64,000 nt of DNA from Arthrobacter sp. AQ5-06. GTDB taxonomy: Bacteria; Actinomycetota; Actinomycetes; Actinomycetales; Micrococcaceae. Shown here piece by piece: positions 39,102 to 47,214 of this stretch. The position numbers were made by a program, and so were the translations under genes. Position 1 is the first letter of the stretch. Each line of letters starts with the position of its first letter. The DNA lies in assembly GCF_003287955.1 (NCBI RefSeq), contig NZ_QMKP01000012.1:1-64000 (forward strand), in the 5' to 3' direction. The notes below the pieces were generated by a model. That model was not told the origin of the DNA and did no database searches. It saw only the letters and a list, made by a program, of their open reading frames with translations.

Positions 39102-39881
39102 ATGGCCAGCCATGTGGATATTGACGGGCACCCAACGTGGGTCGATGACCGGGGCGGTCCCGGCGTACCGCTCCTCCTGTTGCACGGCGGCCTGAGCAGC
39201 AGCGACGAGCTGCTCAATAGCATCGGGCCAGGTCTCGCGGAGCGTTTCCGCGTTGTCGCATTCGATCGCCGTGGCCATGGCTACACCGCGGACACCGATG
39301 CCGGGTTCCACTATGCGGACATGGCGACCGAGACCATTCGGGTGCTCGAGGAGGTAGTCGGCGGCCCGGCCCATCTCGTGGGGTGGAGTGACGGTGGGAT
39401 CGTTGCGCTCCTCGTCGCGCTCAAGCGGCCCGATCTGGTGCACAAGCTTGTTGTCATTGGTACGAACTACCACTACGACGGTGTCGTGCCCTTTGAGATG
39501 GATCCGCAGTCGCCGCTTGTACAGGAATTGAGCAACGCCTACATCGAACGATCGCCCGACGGAGCCGAGCACCTGGAAGTCGCCTTCAGCAAGACTTTCG
39601 CGATGTTCGGTTCGGAGCCGACGCTCACGACAGCGGACATCGCGCAATTCACCCGACCGGTGCTCGTCGTGGTTGGTGACGACGACGTGGTCACATTCCC
39701 CCACACCGTCTCGCTGTACGAAGCTCTGCCCGAAGGCCAGCTCGCCGTAGTACCCGGTACATCCCACGCGCTCCCCTTGGAACAACCGGATGTCCTCGCC
39801 GGCCTCATCCTCAATTTCCTGGCCGCAGCCGAGCCGCCCCACACGCTCATTCCCATACACCGAGCACGGCCACCCGGCTGA
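39102..39881 (+). CDS. Alpha/beta hydrolase
   Basis: This hydrolase of 259 residues appears intact. The oxyanion-hole motif is LLHGGLSSS, the nucleophile Ser is in GWSDGG, the acid in VGDDDVV and the His in GTSHALPLE. GGAG lies six bases before the ATG at 39102; an upstream in-frame ATG at 39069 is less likely. It lies within the mosaic scar region between gene fragments, so it probably arrived with foreign DNA. The substrate is unknown. Confidence 0.87.
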   Translation: MASHVDIDGHPTWVDDRGGPGVPLLLLHGGLSSSDELLNSIGPGLAERFRVVAFDRRGHGYTADTDAGFHYADMATETIRVLEEVVGGPAHLVGWSDGGIVALLVALKRPDLVHKLVVIGTNYHYDGVVPFEMDPQSPLVQELSNAYIERSPDGAEHLEVAFSKTFAMFGSEPTLTTADIAQFTRPVLVVVGDDDVVTFPHTVSLYEALPEGQLAVVPGTSHALPLEQPDVLAGLILNFLAAAEPPHTLIPIHRARPPG

Positions 39882-39902
39882 GCTCGACATAGGCAGGCGA
39901 TG

Positions 39903-40112
39903 CTACTCCTGTCCCGGGATCCGTTTTGCGTCGTGCTGGGCCTCCAGCTCCACGGGCTTCATCGTTTCTCCGTTCAGGAACCCGGCACCGGCAATGATCC
40001 GCCGCAGTTCCGCCACAGTGCGCGGTGTGCTCACGCCCTGGTGCGCCATCGCGTGGCAGTTGGCGCAGAGCGGCACCAGGTCTGTGATTGGATCCAGCTG
40101 ATATCCGCACGC
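39903..40112 (-). pseudogene. HNH endonuclease, C-terminal fragment
   Basis: The minus strand reads YQLDPITDLVPLCANCHAMA, then HQGVSTPRTVAEL and onward to a TAG stop at 39905-39903. This is the C-terminal part of an McrA-like HNH endonuclease (the LVPLCANCHAMAH block with the last Cys pair and His). An in-frame stop lies just upstream at 40115-40113, and the N-terminal part is absent. Confidence 0.72.
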
Positions 40113-40223
40113 TCACAGGTGGTTTACAAGCGAGAACAGGAACTAAGCGGCTGGCATAATATGGAAGAGGAGGCGTGGAAGGCCGGGGACACAGAACATC
40201 GCGGGCGACCAGGCAATCATTGA

Positions 40224-40364
40224 TGCCGTCGAACAGGGTGGTTCGTCCTCGTCATCGTCGAGCTCGTCTTCGACACAGGTCGTTTCCGGGACCTTCAGCG
40301 TGCGATCGATGGCATCTCGCAACGCATGCTCAACGCGACAGGATCCGTGCGCGCGTCCCAATGA
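40224..40364 (+). pseudogene. HxlR-family regulator fragment
   Basis: This open stretch encodes WFVLVIVELVFDTGRF, then RDLQRAIDGISQRML, matching the central winged-helix region of HxlR regulators (the RF..L.R.I.GISQRML pattern). It is cut on both sides and runs into a TGA at 40362-40364. Confidence 0.55.
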
Positions 40365-40460
40365 GTTCCTGGACGGGATCTTTTTGACCGATCAGCCGAC
40401 GGTCGAAGTCACCGAGGCCAATCGACAGAAAGTCATAGGTCTCTCGCCCGGACGGAGGGC

Positions 40461-40613
40461 GAAACTGTGATCATCCGGATGCACAGCCACGTGCAGCATG
40501 ATCGGCAGATTTTCCAGCTCGACTTCTCCTGGGTTCCGCAGAAGCTGGTGCTGGAAGTGATCGAACTGCTGGGCACTGAAGTATTGCCGCTGGTCCAACA
40601 GGAACTCGGTTAA
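40461..40613 (+). pseudogene. Probable luciferase-like monooxygenase, C-terminal fragment
   Basis: This frame ends HDRQIFQLDFSWVPQKLVLE, then VIELLGTEVLPLVQQELG and TAA. The end resembles the C-termini of luciferase-like monooxygenases, whose last helix commonly carries an ELLGTEVLP-type motif. It is collinear with the N-terminal fragment at 38323-38598; roughly 200 central residues are missing. The assignment is from memory of the family pattern. Confidence 0.5.
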
Positions 40614-40661
40614 CCCGGCTGGAAGTGGGTGGGCCGGAAGCGGGCCCGGCCGTTAAACGGC

Positions 40662-40698
40662 TGAGTGGGGGCGGTCCCCAACGGCCCGCCACCACTCA
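40662..40698. terminator. Inverted repeat, possible terminator
   Basis: Thirteen-base arms with one mismatch (40662-40674 and 40686-40698) flank an 11-base loop. It lies between the right-hand monooxygenase remnant and the convergent membrane-protein gene. No T run follows. Confidence 0.45.
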
Positions 40699-40827
40699 TC
40701 CCCCCAAAGAATGCAAAGAGTCAACAGGCCCGGCGTCCAAGAATCTATCCCCGTTCGCAAACACCGGTGCCCAGCTTCACACATTCATGATTGTGCCATA
40801 TCTAATGATTTTGTGAAAGTGTGATGG

Positions 40828-41565
40828 TTACTTTGCAGTAGAAGTCTTTTGCCGCGGCCCGCTCCGCTCGGACCACAGCTTGGCTACCCAGATCAGCGCC
40901 AGCCCGATCACAAAACATAGGACGGCTGTGTAGTTGATGACGAACTCCACTGAGCCCAACGCCGGTGGGAGCACCGGGAACGACAGGCTCGAGCCAATGG
41001 CAATCGCTCCGAGCGCCAGCAGGAATGCCGCCACCCGGACCAAGAGCGGAATATTGCTCCGGCAGGCCCGGACCATGGCTGGCAGCAGGACCAGTGAAAC
41101 GTAGGCAGGGTAGGCGCGGCCTGCGGCACCGTAGTACTCAACCAGCAGTCCGTTCCGGGCGTCCTTGATTGCCACCGAGCCCATGCCCGCGGAGGACCCC
41201 GCCGTATCCATCAACAGAAACAGCACGATCACGGCGAGGGAGATCAGGCCCAGGACGGCCATCCCGACCTGTCCGGTGAGCAGCCGGTACGCGTCGTCGG
41301 CCCCAAAGCCCCGGGTGACGCGGAGGCCCACGAAGAAAATAGCGGCGAAGATGACAAAGCGGAGCAGGAGGTTGGCCGCATTAACACCGCCGAGCGCCTG
41401 GTCGATGGCAAAATACGGCGCCTGGATGCTGAGGAGGATGGCGAACGTCATCAGCGCGAAGATGTAGAAGAGTGTCCTGTTCATCCCCTTCAGGGCACTG
41501 GGAACGCGGGCGGTGGCTACCAGGCCGCAGACAGTCAGCGTGGACCACTGCAGGATTTCGATCAT
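40828..41565 (-). CDS. Unrecognised membrane protein, about seven segments
   Basis: This 245-residue protein has about seven hydrophobic segments, with short loops and a polar C-terminal tail (RSGPRQKTSTAK). I do not recognise a named family. Its ATG overlaps the stop of an upstream helix-turn-helix gene by four bases (ATGA), so the two are co-translated. That suggests a membrane sensor or effector working with a DNA-binding partner. Confidence 0.72.
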   Translation of the reverse strand: MIEILQWSTLTVCGLVATARVPSALKGMNRTLFYIFALMTFAILLSIQAPYFAIDQALGGVNAANLLLRFVIFAAIFFVGLRVTRGFGADDAYRLLTGQVGMAVLGLISLAVIVLFLLMDTAGSSAGMGSVAIKDARNGLLVEYYGAAGRAYPAYVSLVLLPAMVRACRSNIPLLVRVAAFLLALGAIAIGSSLSFPVLPPALGSVEFVINYTAVLCFVIGLALIWVAKLWSERSGPRQKTSTAK

Positions 41566-42308
41566 CCCAGGTTCTCCCAGATCTTTTCGGTTTTTTCATG
41601 GTCATGTTCCTGCCGGCGGAGGGCCCTGCCGAGTGTCTGCAGCCGGTCGCCGGCCAAGGTGGTCAGCTCGCCTTCGGACAGGCTGTCGAGCGCGGACTGC
41701 CGGGCGCCGGGCGGCCAGCCGGCTTCCGCCTCCGTGACCAGCCCGGTGGCCACCAGGCCGCTGGCCGGGCCGACGCCGGCGGCAAGGGAGGTGGCAACTG
41801 CCAGTTCCGGAGCCAGCCGGTTAGCTGTCAGCTGTGCCGAATAGTTCTGCGGAGCGATTCCGGTGGCGGCGGAGACCCGGTGCCGAAGTTCGCCGTCGTC
41901 GATTGCCTCCACCCAGTTCTTGACCGAAGTAGCGTGCGGGGCCGGGTCCAACGTAGACGAACCGGCCGGCGCGGCAGCCGCCGGCACGCCGCCCGGGTCC
42001 GCGGCGGAACGGGCCAAAACTGCCCGCAGGAGGTCCGGGGTGGAGATCTGGCTGACGAGTTCGGACCTGGTGGGCGGGTGCGCGTCCGCGAGCTGGCTGT
42101 AAGCGTCGAACGCCGCCAGCGCCGAGACCGGGTTGACGTGGTACGCCCGGCTGATGCTCACCACTGTTGCCTCTGCCACCTTGCCACGGACAAGCTGCTG
42201 GGCCAGGGTGGTCCGCTTGATGCCGGACACGCGGCAGATGTCAGACGTGCTCGTGTGGGGGGCGATGCCATGCAGCCAGCGCTGGAACGCCTTGGCAGGA
42301 ATGGGCAT
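41562..42308 (-). CDS. Helix-turn-helix regulator-like protein
   Basis: This protein of 248 residues has an N-terminal XRE-like helix-turn-helix: TSDICRVSGIKRTTLAQQLV followed by AEATVVSISRAYHVNPVSAL. The middle is Ala/Pro-rich. The C-terminal third is helical (LDSLSEGELTTLAGDRLQTL) with a charged end. It is the first gene of a two-gene unit with the membrane protein. Its target is unknown, and autoregulation is plausible. Confidence 0.72.
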   Translation of the reverse strand: MPIPAKAFQRWLHGIAPHTSTSDICRVSGIKRTTLAQQLVRGKVAEATVVSISRAYHVNPVSALAAFDAYSQLADAHPPTRSELVSQISTPDLLRAVLARSAADPGGVPAAAAPAGSSTLDPAPHATSVKNWVEAIDDGELRHRVSAATGIAPQNYSAQLTANRLAPELAVATSLAAGVGPASGLVATGLVTEAEAGWPPGARQSALDSLSEGELTTLAGDRLQTLGRALRRQEHDHEKTEKIWENLG

Positions 42309-42392
42309 AACGGCTCTCTGCAGAACGGATGGTCGCTTCTAATTTTAGCCTGATCTCCTGCAGGCGGTTTGGTGCGGCGTGCTGAGTCGACT

Positions 42393-42477
42393 ATGCTTGA
42401 TGGTCGAGCCCGTTGGTCCGTACACCCCCCAAGTCCGGACCGGCGGGCTGTTTAGTGCCCCGGCACTTTTCGGGGCG
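42393..42477 (+). promoter_or_regulatory. Leader with 20-codon frame and hairpins before the ABC-F gene (candidate attenuator)
   Basis: A 20-codon frame runs from ATG 42393 to TAG 42455 (peptide MLDGRARWSVHPPSPDRRAV). It contains both arms of a 12-bp stem (42409-42420 with 42436-42447, including two G-U pairs). A second, shorter stem GCCCCG/CGGGGC (42457-42462 with 42471-42476) follows at once. ABC-F genes are often controlled by ribosome stalling on such leader peptides. No ribosome binding site precedes the ATG, so the frame would have to be leaderless. Confidence 0.45.
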
Positions 42478-42559
42478 GCACATTGCGGATTCACCGCAGT
42501 TTCGGGCCGATTCAGGCGGGCTCCTCCGGCCGGGCGGCGGCGAGAGGATGGACCTACCT

Positions 42560-44224
42560 ATGACTGCAACCCTTGTTGCCAAAGATCTTTCCGGCGGCCA
42601 CGACCACCGGACACTTTTCGCTAAACTCTCCCTCACGGTGGCCCCCGGCGACGTGGTGGGTGTGGTGGGCGCCAACGGCGCCGGCAAATCCACCCTGCTG
42701 CGCCTACTGGCCGGCGTGGACCAGCCCCAGGGCGGAAGCGTCAGTCTCGCCCCCGCCGATGCCTTTGTGGGCTGGTTGCCCCAGGAACACGAGCGCGTCG
42801 CAGGCGAGACCGTGGCCGGCTACATCGCCCGCCGGACCGGCTGCGCCCAGGCGACCGTGGAGATGGAGTCCACCGCAGAGGCTTTGGGTTCGGGCGCACC
42901 GGGAGCCGATGACGCTTACTCCCTGGCCTTTGACCGCTGGATGGCATCAGGTGCGGCTGACCTCGACGAACGCATCCCGCCCGTCCTGGCCGACCTCGGT
43001 CTGGACACCGGAGCGGACGCTCCCATGACCGGGCTCTCCGGCGGCCAGGCCGCCCGCGTTGCCCTTGCGGCGCTGCTGCTCAGCCGGTTCGATGTTGTGC
43101 TGCTGGACGAGCCCACCAACGATCTTGACTTGGCCGGCCTGGCCAAACTGGAAGCTTTTGTCCAGGGCCTGCGCGGCGGTGTGGTGCTGGTGTCCCATGA
43201 CCGCGAGTTCCTGGCCCGCTGCGTTACCACCATTGTGGAACTGGATCTGGCGCAGAATTCAGTGGCTGTGTACGACGGCGGCTACGAGGCCTTCCTGGAG
43301 GAGCGCGCCGTGGCGCGGCGCCACGCGAGGGAAAAGTTCGAGGAGTTCGCGTCCACCAAGGCAGATCTGGTCTCCCGTGCCCGGACCCAGCGCGAGTGGA
43401 GCTCCCAAGGCGTGCGGAACGCCATGAAGAAGAGCCCGGACAATGACAAGATCCGCCGGGCCGCCAGCACCGAGTCGTCGGAAAAGCAGGCCCAGAAGGT
43501 CCGGCAGATGGAATCCAGGATTGCCCGGCTGGACGTGGTGGAGGAGCCGCGGAAGGAATGGCAGCTGCAGTTCACCATTGGCCAAGCACCCCGCTCCAGT
43601 GCGGTGGTGGCAACCCTCCGTGACGCCGTCGTTCAGCAGGGAGGCTTCACGCTGGGCCCGGTGAACCTGCAGCTCAACGCGGGGGAGCGGATCGGCATCA
43701 CCGGCCCCAACGGAGCCGGCAAGTCGACGCTGTTGCGCTTGCTCCTGGGCGTGCAGGCGCCTGACGCCGGCAACGCGGCCATGGGTGCCTCGGTGGCCAT
43801 CGGCGAAATTGACCAGGCCCGCGGACTGCTGGCCGGCCATCTCAACCTTGCCGACGCCGTCGAAGCCGTGCTGACGGACCTGACGCCGGCGGAGGTCCGC
43901 ACCCTGCTGGCCAAGTTCGGGCTGAAGGCGGACCACACCACACGCCCCGTGGATTCCCTGTCGCCGGGGGAACGCACCCGCGCTGCATTGGCGCTGTTGC
44001 AGGCGCGCGGGGTGAACCTGCTGGTCCTGGACGAACCCACCAACCACCTGGACCTGCCCGCCATCGAGCAGCTGGAGGAAGCCCTGGAAAGCTACGAGGG
44101 CGCGCTGCTGCTGGTGACCCACGACCGGAGGCTGCTGGAGAACGTGCGGCTGGATGTACGGTGGAATGTGGACAACGGAACGGTAACTGAACTGATGGCA
44201 GACGCAACGGAGCAACAGCGATGA
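42560..44224 (+). CDS. ABC-F family ATPase (ribosome-associated)
   Basis: This protein of 554 residues has two ABC ATPase domains and no membrane segments. Walker A motifs are GANGAGKST and GPNGAGKST. Signature motifs are LSGGQ in the first domain and the variant LSPGER in the second. Walker B is LLDEPTNDLDL and LVLDEPTNHLDL. A basic helical linker joins them. ABC-F proteins act on the ribosome in translation or antibiotic protection; they are not transporters. I chose the ATG at 42560; the ATG at 42548 has no room for a binding site. The next gene overlaps by four bases, and a candidate attenuator precedes. Confidence 0.9.
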   Translation: MTATLVAKDLSGGHDHRTLFAKLSLTVAPGDVVGVVGANGAGKSTLLRLLAGVDQPQGGSVSLAPADAFVGWLPQEHERVAGETVAGYIARRTGCAQATVEMESTAEALGSGAPGADDAYSLAFDRWMASGAADLDERIPPVLADLGLDTGADAPMTGLSGGQAARVALAALLLSRFDVVLLDEPTNDLDLAGLAKLEAFVQGLRGGVVLVSHDREFLARCVTTIVELDLAQNSVAVYDGGYEAFLEERAVARRHAREKFEEFASTKADLVSRARTQREWSSQGVRNAMKKSPDNDKIRRAASTESSEKQAQKVRQMESRIARLDVVEEPRKEWQLQFTIGQAPRSSAVVATLRDAVVQQGGFTLGPVNLQLNAGERIGITGPNGAGKSTLLRLLLGVQAPDAGNAAMGASVAIGEIDQARGLLAGHLNLADAVEAVLTDLTPAEVRTLLAKFGLKADHTTRPVDSLSPGERTRAALALLQARGVNLLVLDEPTNHLDLPAIEQLEEALESYEGALLLVTHDRRLLENVRLDVRWNVDNGTVTELMADATEQQR

Positions 44225-46134
44225 GCATGGACGGCGTCGCCTGGCACTCCCTGTACAACATCTCCCGGGCCAAGAACGGCTCCCGGCCCTTCTCCAAGGC
44301 CACCCTGAAACGGGTCCTGGGTTTCGCGCGCCCGCACCGGACAAAACTGATCGCGTTTGTGGCGCTGTCCATTGTGATGGCGTTCCTGGCTGTAGCCACG
44401 CCCGTGCTGGCCGGCCAGGTGGTTGACGCCATCGTGGCCAAGGCAGGTACGGACGAAGTGATCCGGCTGGCGATGCTGATCGCCGCGGTGGCCGTGGCCG
44501 AAGCCGGCCTGGGACTCGTCAGCCGCTGGCTGTCCTCCAACATCGGCGAAGGCGTGATCGTGGACCTGCGCACCCGGGTCTTTGACCATGTGCAGAAGAT
44601 GCCCATCGCGTTCTTCACCCGTACGCGCACCGGGGCCCTGGTCAGCCGGCTGAACAACGACGTCATCGGCGCCCAGTCCGCCTTCGCCGGAACCCTGTCC
44701 GGCGTGGTCAGCAACGTGGTGGCACTGGTCCTGACGCTGATCGTGATGCTCGGGACGTCCTGGCAGGTCACCGTGCTGGCGATGGTCCTGCTGCCGATCT
44801 TCCTCATCCCCGCCCGCCGGATGGGCTCCCGGCTCGCTGACCTGCGCCGTGAGGCCGCAGACCACAACGCAGCCATGGGCACCCAGATGACGGAGCGGTT
44901 CTCCGCCCCGGGCGCCACGCTGGTGAAGCTCTTCGGCCGGCCAGACGAGGAATCCCGCGAGTTCGCAGTCCGCGCGGGACGGGTCCGGGACATCGGCGTC
45001 CGCACGGCCATGCTGCAGTTCACTTTCGTCACCGCGCTGACGCTGGTATCCGCGCTCGCCTTGGCGCTGGTCTACGGCTTGGGCGGCTGGCTGGCCATCG
45101 GCGGACAGCTCGCCGCGGGCGACGTCGTCGTGCTGGCGCTGCTGCTCACCCGCCTCTACGCTCCGCTCACCGCGCTGTCCAACGCCCGCGTGGAAATCAT
45201 GAGCGCGCTGGTCAGCTTCGAGCGGGTCTTCGAAATCCTGGACCTCAAGCCGCTGATCCAACAGAAGCCCGACGCCGTGGCCATCCCGCCGGGACACGTG
45301 TCGGTGGAGTTCGACGACGTCCGCTTCGCCTACCCCTCCGCGGACAAGGTCTCGCTCGCCTCGCTCGAAGAGGTGTCCACGCTGGACACCCGCGGCGGTG
45401 AAGAGGTGCTGCATGGCATCAGTTTCCGCGTGGAACCGGGGCAGACCGTCGCCCTGGTGGGTTCCTCGGGTGCCGGAAAGTCCACCATTGCGCAGCTGCT
45501 TTCGCGGCTGTACGACGTCGATTCCGGCGCCGTGCGGTTGGGCGGCACACTTCCCGGCTCGGGGCTGGACGTCCGGGACGCCACGTTCGATTCCCTGCGG
45601 GACACGCTGGGCATGGTCACCCAGGACGGGCACCTGTTCCACGAGTCGATCGCTTCCAACCTCCGGCTCGCCCGGCCGGACGCCACCGACGAGGACATGT
45701 GGGACGCCATCCGGCAGGCCCGCCTGGAAACCATGGTCCGGTCCCTGCCCGACGGGCTGGACACCGTGGTGGGGGAGCGCGGCTACCGGCTCTCCGGCGG
45801 CGAACGCCAGCGCCTGACCATCGCACGGCTGCTGATCTCCCAGCCCCGGGTGGTCATCCTCGACGAGGCCACCGCCGCACTGGATTCCACGAACGAAGCC
45901 GCCGTGCAGGCGGCCCTGGGCGCCGCGCTCGAGGGGCGCACCGCCGTCGTGATTGCCCACCGGCTGTCCACCATCCGAGCCGCCGACGTCATCCTGGTGG
46001 TGGAGGACGGGCAGATCGTGGAGCGCGGAAACCACACGGATCTGCTCGCGGCCGACGGTCGGTACGCCGAGCTCTACCAGACGCAGTTCGCCGAGGCCAC
46101 AGCCGTGGCAGCGGAAGCCGTTCCGGAGTACTAA
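44221..46134 (+). CDS. ABC exporter, fused membrane and ATPase domains
   Basis: This protein of 637 residues has about six membrane segments (residues 35-320), then an ATPase domain. Walker A is GSSGAGKST, the signature LSGGERQRL, and Walker B VVILDEATAALD, followed by the H-loop IAHRLST. The ATG overlaps the ABC-F stop (ATGA), so both are made together. Homodimeric export of a lipid or drug is likely. Pairing of an ABC-F protein with an exporter hints at antibiotic self-protection or resistance, by inference only. Confidence 0.92.
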   Translation: MSMDGVAWHSLYNISRAKNGSRPFSKATLKRVLGFARPHRTKLIAFVALSIVMAFLAVATPVLAGQVVDAIVAKAGTDEVIRLAMLIAAVAVAEAGLGLVSRWLSSNIGEGVIVDLRTRVFDHVQKMPIAFFTRTRTGALVSRLNNDVIGAQSAFAGTLSGVVSNVVALVLTLIVMLGTSWQVTVLAMVLLPIFLIPARRMGSRLADLRREAADHNAAMGTQMTERFSAPGATLVKLFGRPDEESREFAVRAGRVRDIGVRTAMLQFTFVTALTLVSALALALVYGLGGWLAIGGQLAAGDVVVLALLLTRLYAPLTALSNARVEIMSALVSFERVFEILDLKPLIQQKPDAVAIPPGHVSVEFDDVRFAYPSADKVSLASLEEVSTLDTRGGEEVLHGISFRVEPGQTVALVGSSGAGKSTIAQLLSRLYDVDSGAVRLGGTLPGSGLDVRDATFDSLRDTLGMVTQDGHLFHESIASNLRLARPDATDEDMWDAIRQARLETMVRSLPDGLDTVVGERGYRLSGGERQRLTIARLLISQPRVVILDEATAALDSTNEAAVQAALGAALEGRTAVVIAHRLSTIRAADVILVVEDGQIVERGNHTDLLAADGRYAELYQTQFAEATAVAAEAVPEY

Positions 46135-46141
46135 CCCACTT

Positions 46142-46561
46142 CTAGCGGCGCAGCGCGGCCAGTTCGGGCAGGATGTGGCCCGTGAGCAGCGGGGCGAGGT
46201 CCGCGGGCATCGGTGCGCCCCGATCCAGTGCAGCCAGGTCCAGCCAGCGGATCTCGGCGATCTCAGCTGAGGGGTGCGCCGTCCAGGTTCCGGGTGCCGT
46301 AAACACCGTGGCCTCAATGTCCGTGGCGGCCTCGTTGGCGGCGTCGGCAATCCAGACGCCCATCAGCTCCAGCTCGCGTGGATCCACCACGATCCCCACT
46401 TCCTCCTGAAGTTCCCGCGCCGCGGCGTGGACTGCGGTTTCACCGGCTTCGGGCTTGCCTCCCGGGTGCATAAACATGCTGGTGCCGCGTTTGCGGACGG
46501 TCAGGAGCCGGCCGGCGTCGTCGAAGACACAGACGGCGGAGACAACAATGCGTGCTTTCAC
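46142..46561 (-). CDS. NUDIX hydrolase
   Basis: This 139-residue enzyme has a complete Nudix box, GGKPEAGETAVHAAARELQE followed by EVGI. It hydrolyses a nucleoside diphosphate linked to another group. It is convergent with the ABC exporter gene and separated by seven bases. The substrate is unknown. Confidence 0.9.
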   Translation of the reverse strand: MKARIVVSAVCVFDDAGRLLTVRKRGTSMFMHPGGKPEAGETAVHAAARELQEEVGIVVDPRELELMGVWIADAANEAATDIEATVFTAPGTWTAHPSAEIAEIRWLDLAALDRGAPMPADLAPLLTGHILPELAALRR

Positions 46562-46580
46562 GGTTCCGAGCCTAGCCTGT

Positions 46581-47057
46581 TCAGCCCTGCCGTTTCAGTG
46601 CGGACGCCAGCAGCAGGTCTTTGCGCGGGCCGGTCACATCCCACGTGTAACTGAACTTGTCCGTGCCTTCGTAGTTGTAGGCCACGCGGTACGTATCAGG
46701 ATCGCACCAGTGCTGGTCCAGGTTGGCTTCCGGCGTGAAACTCATCCGGTGGAACGGCCTCCCGTCGGCGAAAAGCACGTCCAGGGCGTCGGGCCGGTCG
46801 GCGGGTTGCAGGAGGTATTCGCGGGAGGCAGGGCCGGTAAAGGTGGGCCAGCGCATGGTGCCTTCTTCGCGGAACGCCAGGCCGCCGTCGTCCGCGGGGG
46901 AAAAACGTACGACGCCGGAAAAGGTTCCGTGGGTGCCGGCCGCCCGGTCCGCCAGCTGCCGTTCGACGGCCCAGGTCCCCTGAGCAGGCAGGTTCCCGGC
47001 AGGCGATGAGCCGAGCAGGTAGGCGCGGAGGTCGAACTCCGGGGAAGGAAGATTCAA
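46581..47057 (-). CDS. DUF6314 family protein
   Basis: This protein of 158 residues is probably a small beta-barrel: FDLRAYLLGSSPAGNLPAQG, VERQLADRAAGTHGTFSG, EGTMRWPTFTGPASREYLL, and QHWCDPDTYRVAYNYEG. The only suitable start is a TTG at 47057, one base beyond the 3' end of tRNA-Arg. GAGGG in the tRNA acceptor stem is the only sequence resembling a binding site. It may thus be translated from a transcript that begins at the tRNA promoter. Confidence 0.7.
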   Translation of the reverse strand: MNLPSPEFDLRAYLLGSSPAGNLPAQGTWAVERQLADRAAGTHGTFSGVVRFSPADDGGLAFREEGTMRWPTFTGPASREYLLQPADRPDALDVLFADGRPFHRMSFTPEANLDQHWCDPDTYRVAYNYEGTDKFSYTWDVTGPRKDLLLASALKRQG

Positions 47058-47058
47058 G

Positions 47059-47131
47059 TGCCCTCGATTGGAATCGAACCAACGACACCGGCTTTAGGAG
47101 AGCCGTGCTCTATCCACTGAGCTACGAGGGC
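47059..47131 (-). tRNA. tRNA-Arg (anticodon CCU)
   Basis: A full 73-base cloverleaf on the minus strand. The acceptor stem is GCCCTCG with CGAGGGC and a discriminator A. The D arm is TAGCTCAGTGG, the anticodon arm CGGCT-CTCCTAA-AGCCG with anticodon CCU reading AGG, and the T arm GGTTCGATTCC. CCA is not encoded. Confidence 0.96.
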
Positions 47132-47214
47132 GCGTGTCCGCTGTTCCGGCAGGGCCGGTCCGTCCGGACACGGATACAAGCATACAAGGTGGGAGGCCGT
47201 ACTACGCTCTTGGC

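Noticed and set aside
39102..39881. The alpha/beta hydrolase as part of the broken monooxygenase unit
   Set aside because: It has its own binding site and intact catalytic triad and is not similar to the flanking fragments, so I treat it as separate cargo.
44092..46350. A 752-codon open frame antisense to the ABC exporter and ABC-F genes
   Set aside because: It crosses gene boundaries on the other strand and its composition is that of a shadow of strongly biased codons.
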